DNA of 64,000 nt, from positions 1,012,853-1,076,852 of the forward strand of contig NC_066544.1 of the NCBI RefSeq assembly GCF_024679095.1, written 5' to 3'. The position numbers and the translations under genes were made by a program. The DNA comes from Eriocheir sinensis (lineage: Eukaryota > Arthropoda > Malacostraca > Decapoda > Varunidae). This document shows, one piece after another, positions 1 to 10,107 of this stretch (the first letter of the stretch is position 1; each line of letters starts with the position of its first letter). The notes under the pieces were generated by a model. The model was not told where the DNA came from and made no database searches. It saw nothing but the letters and a program-made list of their open reading frames with translations.

Positions 1-1826
1 TGCAAGTGTCGAGGTCCTGGTTGACGAAGGTCTTCTTCGGGGAAGAGCGAGGCTGCACCGGCTGAAGGCTCCTCAAGGCACCTTTGAGACGGGCGGCGAA
101 GTCCTGGACGCCGCAGGGGGCGGTGTCAGGTGTGGGGGCTAGAAGTTCGCCTGGGAGCCGGAGGTTGGTGCCATAAACTAGTTCAGCCGAGGAGTGGTGC
201 AGGTCTTCCTTCAGGGAGGACCTGATGCCGAGGAGGACCAAGGGAAGAGCCAGGGACCAGTTGTCGTGTTGGATGGAGGCCATAAGGGAGGAGTTCAGCT
301 GTCGATGGAAGCGCTCGACCATGCCGTTAGCCTGCTGGTGATAGCTTGACGTTCTGAAGCGGCGGATGCCGAGGAAGGTCATAACTTTGTTTCACACGTT
401 AGCCTCGAACTGGCCGCCGCGGTCTGAGGTGAGGCTGAGAGTGACGCCGAGCCTGGAGACCCAAGTAGCGATGAAAGCGTGGGCGACGGCGTCCGTAGTG
501 ATGTCAGCGATGGGGGCGGCCTCGGGCCAGCGTGTGAAACGATCCACGCAGGTGAAGATGTAGCGGTGGCTTGCGGAGGGTAGCAGGGGACCGACAAGAT
601 CTATGTGGACGTGGTCGAGCCTCTCCGTGACGGGCGTGAAGGTGTCGGGTGGAGAGAGAGTATGTCGCGTCACCTTGGAGGCTTGGCAGTCGGTACAGGT
701 TTTGGTCCACAGTCTGACGTCTTTGTTAATTCCCTCCCAAATGAAGCGGGACGTCATCAGGCGCTGCGAGGCTCGAATGCCAGGGTGAGAGAGGTCGTGA
801 AGCTGACGGAAGGCCTGGTAGCGGTGTCGCTGTGGCAGGTAGGGACGGACGGTGGCTGTGGAGACGTCAGCGTAGAGAGTGACCTTGGTGCCTGGGAGTG
901 TGATTTTCTTCACTTTAAGCGCCGGGTTGTTCAGAAGCTTCTCCAGCTCTGCGTCGCCGGCTATGGCGGCGTAATCAAGTGAAGAGGACATCACAGCGGT
1001 AATGTTGCGGGAGAGGGTGTCAGCTGGAGCGTTGTCTGCACCTTTGATGTACCGGATGTCAGTGGTGAACTGCGAGATGTAGTCCATGTGGCGAAGTTGA
1101 CGTGGTGTATAAGAGTCTTTGTTCCTCAGGAAGGTAGTAGTGAGGGGCTTGTGGTCGGTGAACACGTGGAAACGACGGCCTTCATTGAAGTAGCGGAAAC
1201 GTTTGACAGCCTTGAAGATGGCGAGAAGTTCCCGGTCGTAAGTGCTGTACTTGGCTTCAGGCTTGAAGAGCTTACGGGAGAAGAAGGCAATCGGCTTCCA
1301 GGTGTTGTTGACGAACTGTTGTAGGACAGCACCAGTCCCAGTGTCGGAGGCGTCTGTTGCTATGGAGATCTCCGCGTCATGGGCAGGGAAGGACAGCATG
1401 ACTGTGTCGCTGAGGGCCTTCTTAGTAGCGAGAAAGGCGGCGTCAGTGTCCGGAGTCCAGACGAGAGTGACAGACTGGCCACGCTTTCAGGCCTTCACCA
1501 TGGCGTAGAGGAGCTGGAGCATGAGAGAGCAGTGTGGGACGAAGCGGTTGTAGAAGTTAACCATACCCAGGAATTCCTTGAGTTGGCGCTGGGTGGACGG
1601 CTTCGGGAACTGCTCGATGGCTTCAGTCCTCGAGTTGAGTGGAGCGATGTCCTCTGGAGTAACAGTGTGGCCAAGGAAGGTGAGTGAAGTAACACCGAGC
1701 TCAGACTTGTCCACGTTGACCTGTACTCCGTAGTCTTGCAAGCGGGTGAGGACTTGGTGAAGGTACTGTTTGTGAGAGGCTTCATCCGGGCTAGCGATGA
1801 GTAGATCGTCTATGTAGGCGAAGCAG
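1..1826 (-). pseudogene. pol: Gypsy-1 pol, C-terminal part: RT palm, RNase H, integrase
   Basis: The segment resumes exactly at the RT catalytic box (FAYIDDLLIAS), followed by the RT thumb (FLGHTVTP, KEFLGMVNFYNRF). RNase H follows with TDASDTG, YSTYDRELLAIF and TDHKPL. The integrase zinc-binding HHCC region comes next (H-D-L-S-H-P-G...CTDCQASK). The catalytic core has HIDLVGPL for the first Asp, TSDRGGQF for the second, and a YHQQANGMVERF box carrying the Glu near 330. Two in-frame TGA codons interrupt it, at 1487-1489 between RT and RNase H and at 392-394 inside the integrase core. Downstream of 392 the same frame stays open to the window edge, so these are point changes rather than deletions. 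The integrase C-terminus is outside the window. Confidence 0.9.
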
Positions 1827-2031
1827 GGCTCGTATCCTCGACAACTATTAATACTAAACTTGGTATTAACTTTCGACTTTGGTATTAACTTCACTCTCAA
1901 AGTGTATCCTCAACAACTATTAGCCTAATACCTACTCTTAACTTTGGTATTAACTTGAGAGTGCTGGCGAGGACTTCTAAACACTTAATAGTAAAGTTAA
2001 TAGTGAAACCCAGACCCAGACCCATATCAAC

Positions 2032-2577
2032 ATGGCCGCCGGACTTCCTCGTCCAGCCCGCCTCCGCAATTTAGAGTTTGATAGGGCGCTTTGGAACTGT
2101 ATAACGATGGTGAACTTGTCAAGACATACATATTAGACCGTGCAGGAATGGAGTATGTGACTGATTTGGTGACAAGAGAGCTACAAGATCCAGTTCAAAG
2201 GGAGCATTCCCGCACCCCGGGGTTGAAAGTGATTTTGACTTAAAGGTACTTGGCTACAGGAAAAATGCTGCAGTGTTCAAGTGATGAGTTAGGGGGTAAG
2301 CCAGAGTAGTGTAAGTAGGGTGATTGTGGAAACTCTGGCCGCCCTCAGTGACCCGTAGGTAGTCGGGAGGTTTATCCAGTCTCCCCTTGATAGGGTGGAG
2401 ATCCGTGTAAAGCAAGCAGAATTCTACCAACTTGCCGGTGTTGTGGGAGTGATAGACTGCACCCATGTGAAAATAATGGCACCAAAGGAAAACGATGTAG
2501 TTTATGTCAACAGAAAAAAAACAAAAAAACATAGCTTGAACATACAATTAGTGTTTGATGCCTTTGTTATTGATTAA
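2032..2577 (+). pseudogene. Harbinger (HARBI1-like, DDE_Tnp_4) transposase, N-terminal relic
   Basis: Translation in shifting frames gives a HARBI1-like N-terminus: an ATG at 2032 opens MAAGLPRPARLRNLEF, then segments reading YVTDLVTRELQ, YLATGKMLQCSSDELG and SVSRVIVETLAAL-like sequence. The last open piece (2395-2577) contains GVVGVIDCTHVKIMAPKEN, the block around the first catalytic Asp of DDE_Tnp_4, and HSLNIQLVFDA. Several frameshifts and stops break it. The part with the second and third catalytic residues is not found after 2577; it was deleted, or sits in an exon I cannot recognise. The element is therefore not autonomous in this copy. Confidence 0.8.
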
Positions 2578-2995
2578 AATGTGAAATATTTGAGTTAAGG
2601 AAAACAAAACGTGGGAAAAAAACTTTTATTTGTAGCAGAAAGGTACACACATGCAAATGAAAAAGATGGCATTAAAATTGCATTAAAATGTCATTTAGAA
2701 TATGATTTATAATTATTGCTGCCGGTTATTCATATTGAGATAATGGTGGTAAGAAAGCTTGTTAGAGACGTCTGCCAGTGTGAGGGAGGAGGAACGAAAG
2801 GTCGAGGTGACCACATCGCGAACATCATGACTTATGAGTGAAGTAAAATGAGGTTACTTGGTTTCTGTTTACAAAGTTCCAAGTGGTAAAACAACTTTAT
2901 TGTGAATTCAGTGTATACTTTTCTGGAGTATTGTGTTTACTGAGTGAATTGGTGACCAATCTGTTGCAATTTGTGTCTTGCTTGAAGATATTCAT

Positions 2996-3625
2996 CATTG
3001 GATTCAAAGTTATGGTATTAATGTGCAATAGTCATCATAACAAAATATGTAGTAATTAATTATATATGTCAACCTATTTATTTTCATGAGATCACGGTAT
3101 GACCACTGAAAAACATAGCTTTTTATCTTGGCTCCATTACAAATTCAGTATATAATTATTCTATTAGTGGAATTTAGTTTTCAGCATCTTTTATTATTAT
3201 GCCAATATTCTAAGCACTCAGCTTGCAAACATGCTTAGGTTTATGTTGTCAGTTTGGGTCGGACTTATGTGAACACTTTACCAAGTGACCTAAGATTACT
3301 CAATGCTCGCAAAGCTATGGTATTAACGTGCAATGGTCATCATACCAAAATACGTAGTAATTAATTATATATGTCAACCTAATTATTTTCATGAGATCAT
3401 GGTATGACCGCTGAAAACAGCTTTTTTTTATCTTAACTCCATTACAAATTCAGTATATAATTATTCATATATTCAATAAAGTAGTGGAATCCAGTTTTCA
3501 GCATCTTTTATTATTATGCCAATATTCTAAACACTCAGCTTGCAAACACGCTTAGGTTTATGTTGTCAGCTTGGGTCGGACTTAGGTGAACACTTTACCA
3601 AGTGACCTAAGATTACTCAATGCTA
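2996..3625. repeat. Tandem duplication, about 310 bp, two copies
   Basis: The stretch 2996-3303 is repeated at 3309-3625 with scattered mismatches. Both copies share GGTATTAATGTGCAAT-like starts, a TAATTAATTATATATGTCAACCTA core and a CTTAGGTTTATGTTGTCAG end. It is AT-rich, non-coding and inside the Harbinger element. The surrounding 2580-3780 shows no gene. Confidence 0.85.
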
Positions 3626-3780
3626 CCATATAGGTATACTACATCTTTGATTGTGAGTTCATCAGAGAGCACTGGAGAGCAGCATGAGTCTAATTAGATG
3701 CTAATGAATATCCTGCCTGCATCACAGACTACATAAAATGCAAATATGATCAGTGCCTAAAGGTGTTATAAGCTAATGAT

Positions 3781-3784
<4 letters not shown>

Positions 3785-3876
<92 letters not shown>
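3785..3876. repeat. (TA)n microsatellite
   Basis: About 90 bp of uninterrupted TA dinucleotides within the Harbinger element. Confidence 0.98.
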
Positions 3877-3877
<1 letters not shown>

Positions 3878-4044
3878 CTGTCTGCCCTAATGTCCCTCCC
3901 ACTTTTGAAGGCCAAATGACGCCCCTGATTGTAACAACGCATCTTGTAACACCCATGACTGGGTGCCGGTGCAAATCTCCTCATTTAACACCGAGAAATT
4001 AATCTAGGCTCTAGGGAACTCGGAAAAATCCAAGTTAGAGAGTG

Positions 4045-4395
4045 CTGGCTGTGGAGATTGAACCAGTGACCTTCGACATACAAAGCCATGTCTGTCAGTC
4101 GCGCCAATAAAGGTAAAGGTAAAGTTGGGGCATACGCTATAGCAGCGCGTGGCCTCGGTGCTCATCTCCGTAACATTGGGCCTTGAGCCTGTGGTGAGAG
4201 GGAGCCCATTACCCAGGGACACAGGGCCAGTGTGACATCCGGGCTACCACAGTTTCCCCAGGTAGTCATTTATCGACCAGCCCGAGAGGGAGGATGATCA
4301 GCTGGGTGAGCTGCACGCCGACTGCCCAGGCCGGGATTCGAACCCGGGCCCGCGTAGAAGCCAGGCATGCTGACCACTAGACCACGGAGGCGTAT
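4045..4395 (-). mobile_element. tRNA-derived SINE, apparently two heads in tandem
   Basis: On the minus strand the segment starts at about 4392 with a tRNA-like head: an A-box-like TGGTCTAGTGG and a B-box-like GGTTCGAATCC, resembling tRNA-Glu/Asp. It is followed by about 200 bp of unrelated body ending in ACCTTTACCTTTATT. Immediately downstream (4108-4045) a second tRNA-like block occurs, with TGGTTCAATCTCC as a possible B box. The first block cannot be a functional tRNA because the acceptor stem does not pair well and it is fused to a SINE-type body. The composite may be one two-headed SINE or two adjacent insertions. Confidence 0.65.
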
Positions 4396-4687
4396 TGGAG
4401 CCCAATCTCAAGTGAACCCACTCACAATGGCACACAATTTTTTTTCCGGTAAATTTTGTGCTTTGAATGAATTTGCTAATCATTTCTGTCGAAAAACAGC
4501 ACAAATTATTTTTCACCCCTTCCACCCTAACCTCCTCAGTAATAAAAAAAAAAAGTGACAAAATCATAGCCTTGAGGCAGTAATATTCAGCCCCAGCATC
4601 AAAAAATTATACTGCTGCCCTATGAAAGGCATCTCTTAACTCCGATGAAGTAGGTGGTGACTGGTGGAGCAGCTTCATTGTCATCCC

Positions 4688-4860
4688 TTGCAGTGGCAGG
4701 TGTCATTGGGCCAGCAGATGATGAAGCAGTGGCTGGTGTCATAGGGCCAGCAGATGATGAAACAGTGGCTGGTGTCATAGGGCCAGCAGATGATGAAGCA
4801 GTGGCTGGTGTCATAGGGCCAGCAGATATTGAAGCAGTGGCTGTTGCCGGAGCAGCTAAT
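4688..4860. repeat. 36-bp minisatellite, about 4.5 copies, codon-phased
   Basis: The unit (about GTGTCATAGGGCCAGCAGAT plus 16 more bases) repeats every 36 bp without frame change, so it adds 12 residues per copy in the third putative exon of the Myb-like gene. Confidence 0.85.
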
Positions 4861-4959
4861 GGTATCTTTTCCACAAGTAATGAACAATGTGCTGGGATGG
4901 TCTCTAGCAATACTGATAAAGTGTGTATCTACAAAGAATATGAATTTAAGGGTAATTAA

Positions 4960-5600
4960 TAAATTGTTTTAATAAGAATATAAAAGTTTTTGCCAAAAAC
5001 ATACAGGCCAGTCAATATTTCACTGCTGCTTGACTGTTGCTGCTGTCCTATCCCTAGCACATCATGTCAATGCTGAATGGCTCTGGTACCCCTTCAAATA
5101 CATGAGACGAGCAGCCTATGATGTCATACATCAGTTTATCTACCACAGTTAATGTCATAGTTATATAGGCAGGCGCCTGCATATCTGTGGTGCCACGTGT
5201 GGGGCACTCAGGTGCTGGGGGAAATGTCATTGTTATGATGGGGCAGGGGTAAACCAGTGTATGCTGTGAGGCCTTGGTGTGGAAGTTCCCTGCCTGAACT
5301 GTGCAGCTAATCCCCCATACAGTGAGGGCCTTTTTTACTCCCTCAGGGGCTGTGCAGCTGAGAGAGTGGTGTACATGAGTGTGAGTGTGTGAGTAAGTGT
5401 GTGCCTGTCTTGGCTAAAACCCTTCACTGGGGGAAGACAACCAAGGTATTTAGATAGATTGATAGTCATTGACAGATGAACATTAAAAAAAATTCTATAT
5501 CAAATATGCAGTTCACTGCTATGAACTTATTAACTTTAAGCTGAAATAAAGGCATTGTGGTCAGTATAGCTGCATTCTGTGAGCACATAAAAAACTAACT
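4960..5600. other. Unassigned interior of the Harbinger element
   Basis: No gene, known repeat or structured element is recognised. The sequence is mixed in composition and would be intron two of the putative minus-strand Myb-like gene. Confidence 0.5.
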
Positions 5601-6045
5601 AATATAAGTTTTACATTTAAAGACATAAGAACTAAAAAAAATTACCTGTCTGCCGCTGCTCATTCTTGCACTTGGCAATGCAAGGCTTTGATTTTTGTTG
5701 TACGTTGTACCAACGCCTCTCACAGTTATCCTGCGTACGGGGTCCACTCCCAGGGAAGGCACTGTCAGGGTATAAATGTGAAGCAAGTTTCTTAATCGTT
5801 TCACTATGGCATGCTTTTTATTTCCCATAACTTCTCCAATAACATTTAATACATGCTGTGATGGAAAGCTAAATCAGTACCAATATTTTATTTACATGCA
5901 TCATAAGACATTAACTTTTTAGTTGTTATGAACATGGCCATAAATACTGCTTTTCATTACCTACTTTTCTAAAATGCTTTTCTCTAAGTAGGAGGATATT
6001 ACACAATACAGCTATACAAAAAAATTCAAAGCATTAATCTTGATT

Positions 6046-7700
6046 CCATTCTTTTGAGTACTTCTAACCTAACATTATATCACCAGAAACTGTTTGACCA
6101 ATGCTATCAAAATAATATTTTAATCTTACTTTACCATTCTCATCAAATCTACCTATTCCGATATAGTCTTAACATAAAATATTTGTAAAAGTGTTGAGAG
6201 CCTGGCATGGCCAACCCACCCACCCCTCAAAAAAAATCTAAATAAGGAATAAATAAAATAACAGGTAAATATGACTTGACTCTTATACTAACCCCCTTTC
6301 CACCCTAACAAACTTGGGGACCTACCATGTTAGGTTAGGACGTGTTTGGTAAGACATGTTTAGCAGGAGTTGGTTTAGTTATGTTAGATTGTTGAGGGAG
6401 TGGGGGTTGCAGCAGAAATGGTCATGATGATGCTATTCACATGGAGCAGTAGGAAAAAGTATGTCCTGTTTGGAAACTCTGTGGTTGTGTTTGTATACAA
6501 AAATACCCATTTGACGAGGTTAGGTTAGTTTGCAAGTTACTTGAATCATGGATATGTGAATATGTAACAAAAAAAATAAAAGCGTTAACCTTAATTTCAT
6601 TATCTTGAGTACATTCCAATCTTACATTATATCACCATAATCTGTTTGGCCAATGCTATAAATATACTATTTTAATCTTACTTTACCGTTCTCACGAAAC
6701 CTACCTATTCCCATATAGTCTTGACATAAAGTACTTGTAAAAGTGTCCATAGTCTGGCATGCCTAGCATCCCCCCCCAATAAAAATAAATAATAAACAAA
6801 TAAATATAAATAAAGAATAAAAAAAGGGCAAATATGCCTTAACTATCTATACCAACCCCCTCTTCCCCCCCAACAAACTTGGCATGTTAAGTTAGGATGT
6901 GTTCGGTAGGACGGGGCAGGTTTGGCACTTGGGGACCTACCATGTTAGGTTAGGATGTGTCAGGTAGGACAGGTTTAGCAGGAGTTGGTTTAGTTATGTT
7001 AGATTGTTGAGGGAGTGGGGGTTGCAGCAGAAATGGTTATGATGATGCTATTCACGTGAAGCAGTAGGAAAAAGTATGTTCTGTTTGGAAACTCTGTGGT
7101 TGTGTTTGTATACAAAAATACCCATTTGACGAGGTTAGGTTAGTTTGCAAGCTACTTGAATCATGAATATGTGAATATGTAACAAAAAAATAAAAGCATT
7201 AACCTTAATTTCATTATCTTGAGTACATTCCAATCTAACATTATATCACCATAATCTGTTTGACCAATGCTATAAATATACTATTTTAATCTTACTTTAC
7301 CATTCTCACAAAACCTACCCATTCCCATATAGTCTTGACATAAAGTACTTGTAAAAGTGTCCATAGTCTGGCATGCCTAGCATCCCCCCCCCCAATAAAA
7401 AATAAAATAAAAATAAAAATAAATAAAGAATGAAAACAGGGCAAATATGCCATAACTATCTATACCAACCCCCTCTTCCCCCCCCCAACAAACTTGGCAT
7501 GTTAAGTTAGGATGTGTTCGGTAGGATAGGGCAGGTTTGGCATGGTTAGGTTTAGTTATGTTAGGTTGTTGAGGGAGAGGGGGTTGTGGCAGAAATGGTC
7601 ATAATGAAACTATTCAGATACAGAATGAAAAGGTATGTTCTGTTTGGAAGGTCAGTGGTTGTGTTATGCAAAAAATACCCAATTGATTAGGTTAGGTTAG
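6046..7700. repeat. Tandem array of a roughly 550-620 bp unit, about three copies
   Basis: Blocks starting near 6046, 6601 and 7217 share the same order of motifs: CTTGAGTACATTCCAATC, ATTATATCACCATAATCTG, CCATATAGTCTTGACATAAA, a C-run, GGTTAGGATGTGT, GGTTTAGTTATGTTAGATTG and ATACCCATTTGACGAGG. The first copy is most diverged and lacks the middle. There is no coding potential. It lies in what would be intron one of the Myb-like gene. Confidence 0.8.
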
Positions 7701-8348
7701 TTTGTAAGCTGATTGAACCATGAATATGTGATTACCAACCTTGTTACAGCTTCTGCCACTTCAGTCCACGCTCTCTTCTTATCCTCAGGGGTGATACTCT
7801 TCCCATAACACCCTCTGATTATACGTATTTTTTCTTGAATTTGATGTAAGAAGACCGTTTCATCTGGCGACCAATTAAACTTACTCCTTTTCTGCGCTGG
7901 TTCTCCGGCCCGTAGATCATTGGGGCAGATGACGTGGTTATGGTGCGGTAATTTCAGCAGAGCAAGTCGTGACGCAGGCGGGGAGATAAGGGTATTGACG
8001 AGTGACGGAGTAAAAACAGCCTTTGAGGCTGCTTCTATCTGCCACAAAACTCAGTATTTTCTTGTGTTTGCCATTTATTATGTTTCTGTTGTACATTTAT
8101 ACATCTTTTCTTTATTTTTCTTTTGAAATATATACTTAATTCATGTCGGATGTTTACGTTTTGCACGGAGGCGTCCTTAGCAACGAGCCCGCCATAAAGA
8201 AGAAGAAGAAGAAGATAATAGTAGCCAGGATTTGCTAATACCTACACTCAAAGTTGACGAGGATAGCTTTTACTCTTAATAATTTGAAACTATTAACTTT
8301 GATAGTAACTTTAAGAGTAAAAGTTAATAGCTCTCGAGGATACGGGCC

Positions 8349-9394
8349 CAGAAGTGTAAGCCGCGGAGAACTTCGTCGATGAAGCGTTGAAAGGTCTGGG
8401 CCGCGTTCATGAGTCCAAATGGCATCCTGACGTATTCAAAGAAACCGAAGGGCGTGATGACGGAAGTCTTCGGTATGTCGTCAGGATGGACTGGAATCTG
8501 GTGAAAGGCCTTGACGAGGTCCACACGTGAGAAGATGGTGGAACCAGCAAGTTGGGACAAGAATTCCTGGAAGTTTGGCACCGGGTATCTGTCCATCTTA
8601 GTGCGCGAGTTAAGGGCACGGTAGTCTCCACAGGGACGTATGTCGCCGTTCTTCTTGGGGACGACGTGGAGGGTTGATGACCAGTTGCTGCTGCTGGGCC
8701 GTACAATACCTTGACGCAACAGAGACTCGAACTCGGCCTTGGCTTGACGGTAGCGTTCAGGGGCTAAGCGACGGGCCTTGGCGTGTACTGGAGGTCCTGT
8801 AGTCTCGATGTGATGCGTAACGTGGTGTTTGACGGGCACGCTGGCTGAATAGGGCTGTGTCAGCGTGGGGAAGGACTTAAGCAGGCCAGCGAACTGGTGG
8901 TCCTTGTGAACGACGGCGAGTTGCGAGCTGTCACCTGGTGCTGGTTGTGCATTGGAGAAGATGGAAGTGAGCGGGTCAACCAACCTCCGACCTTTGACGT
9001 CGACTAAGAGGTTGAAGTGCCTTAGGAAGTCTGCTCCGAGGATTGCCTGCGAGACGTTCCCGACGTAGAAGGTCCATTCGAAGCAACGGCGTATGTAAAG
9101 GTCCACTTGCATGGTGTGTCGCGAGTAGACAGGTATTTTGGTACCGTTGGCGGCGTACAGGTGCAAGAGTGGAGGTAGAATTTGTTGACTGGCGGTTACT
9201 GGGATAATACTGACATCATCGCCGGTGTCAATCAGGAACTTGGTGTTGGAACGGCAGTCATGAAGGTGGAGCAGCGCCGAGGGTTGGTGATGAGCGCTAT
9301 GCTGCACTAGTGCTCGCCTTTGGAGTTTGACGCCTTGTAAGTGCACGGCGTGGTACACCTCGAGGCTTTCTCGCCGAAGATGTGGTGGTACCAA
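8349..9394 (-). pseudogene. pol: Gypsy-1 pol, N-terminal part: aspartic protease and RT
   Basis: The frame overlaps the end of gag by about 88 bp in a different register, suggesting frameshift expression as in many Ty3/Gypsy elements. The protease active site is FLIDTGDDVSIIPV, with ILGADFLRHFNLLVD as the C-terminal strand. A linker leads to RT with PVHAKARRLAPERYRQAKAE, RPSSSNWSSTLHVVPKKNG, RPCGDYRALNSRT, FSRVDLVKAFHQIPV and MPFGLMNAAQTFQRFIDEVL. The frame runs into the Harbinger terminal repeat at 8348, directly before the catalytic box, which resumes at 1823. The coding segment itself shows no stop. Confidence 0.9.
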
Positions 9395-10107
9395 CAGAGT
9401 CCTGGGCTCCTTGAACGGGAGCGGCGCCGGCGTCGGTGAGGAGTGGGGGAGCGAGAGCGGCGGCGGTCTAGCCGCTCCTCAAGAGAGGTGACTTTCGTCG
9501 CGAGCAGGGAGACTTGTTTGACGAGTTCGTCAAATTGAGTGGTCCCTTGGGAAGCGACTGAAGACACTGAAGAAGTTAGCGGTCCAGGTAGAGTCGTCAT
9601 GAATTCGTCTGCTAACTTGGCGATGGCGTCGGGCTTTAGGTCGTCCTTAACGCTGAAGAGGCTGCGCTGGACAGCAGGGGGCAGACGTTGGTAAAACAGC
9701 TGTTTGAACAAGTCAGGGTCGAAAGACTGGTACTTGTCGCCGAGCAGCTGCTTCATGCGGCGTAGGAGGTCTGTCTGTTTCTCATTACCCAGCTCTTCTT
9801 TGGAGAGAAGTTCACGGAGGCGGGTGGCGACAGAAGACTGAAGGCGTTGGAGTAGGGCAGCCTTCAGGTCTTCATAGGCATGGTCGGAGTTGGAGGCTGA
9901 GGCGATGACGTCGGAGACTTGTGGAAGGACGTCGGCGGGCAGTAGGCTAACAGCGTGAGTGTACTGAGTAAGGCTGTTAGTAATTTTGGAGGTCTTGAAT
10001 CCGCACTCCAAAATCGCGAACCATATGGACGGGTCCTATGAGCAGAAGGACGGCGCTTTGAAGGACACCGCCGCCGCAGCGGAAGAGTTGTCGTCGTCGT
10101 CAGGCAT
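9307..10107 (-). pseudogene. gag: Gypsy-1 gag
   Basis: The ATG at 10107 opens MPDDDDNSSAAAAVSF; an in-frame TAG at 10036-10038 breaks the N-terminus, after which 234 codons are open. The body is helical (LPPAVQRSLFSVKDDLKPDAI), followed by an Arg/Ser-rich basic stretch (RRRRSRSRSP) and one Cys/His knuckle of unusual spacing (CWYHHIFGEKASRCTTPC). Gag would form the particle and the knuckle would bind the RNA. The ATG is supported by the non-autonomous relative at 33908-36773, which keeps the same start region (near 34945). The pol frame starts inside its last 88 bp. Confidence 0.8.

Larger units (their letters stand above)
4620..8047 (-). pseudogene. Harbinger accessory Myb/SANT-like DNA-binding protein, probably spliced
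   Basis: Three minus-strand blocks look like exons of one gene. The first (about 8047-7742) encodes a lead segment then KRSKFNWSPDETVFLHQIQ and KRAWTEVAEAVTR, the start of a Myb/SANT-like fold, and ends at a GTTGGT donor-like site. The second (about 5790-5645) continues it with RTQDNCERRWYNVQQKSK and ends at CAG/GTAATT. The third (about 4945-4620) encodes a Pro/Ala/Thr/Ser-rich region made of 12-residue repeats (AGPMTPATASSS) and then a stop. Harbinger elements usually encode such a protein to help the transposase bind DNA and enter the nucleus. Exon limits are inferred by eye; the block-two reading frame is chosen because it restores the Trp of the Myb fold. Whether the gene is intact cannot be judged. 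Confidence 0.6.
1827..8348. mobile_element. PIF/Harbinger DNA transposon inserted in Gypsy-1
   Basis: Terminal inverted repeats match: the left end reads GGCTCGTATCCTCGA and the right end, reverse-complemented, GGCCCGTATCCTCGA. A CAG trinucleotide flanks both sides (1824-1826 and 8349-8351), fitting the 3-bp duplication of PIF/Harbinger elements. Removing the insert plus one CAG returns the Gypsy-1 RT to an open frame. Inside are a Harbinger-like transposase relic on the plus strand near the left end and a Myb-like gene on the minus strand entering from the right end, the usual two-gene Harbinger plan. Subterminal sequence at 1840-1990 and 8225-8335 repeats short motifs of the TTAATAGT/ACTATTAA type, possible transposase-binding sites. 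Between the genes lie long AT-rich duplications and a SINE. Confidence 0.88.

Noticed and set aside
4322..4392. tRNA gene (Glu/Asp-like)
   Set aside because: A and B boxes are present but the acceptor stem is poor and the sequence continues into a SINE body.
6300..7560. GGTTAGG repeats as interstitial arthropod telomere (TTAGG)n
   Set aside because: Only isolated GGTTAGGTTAG pieces occur inside a 600-bp tandem unit; there is no TTAGG array.
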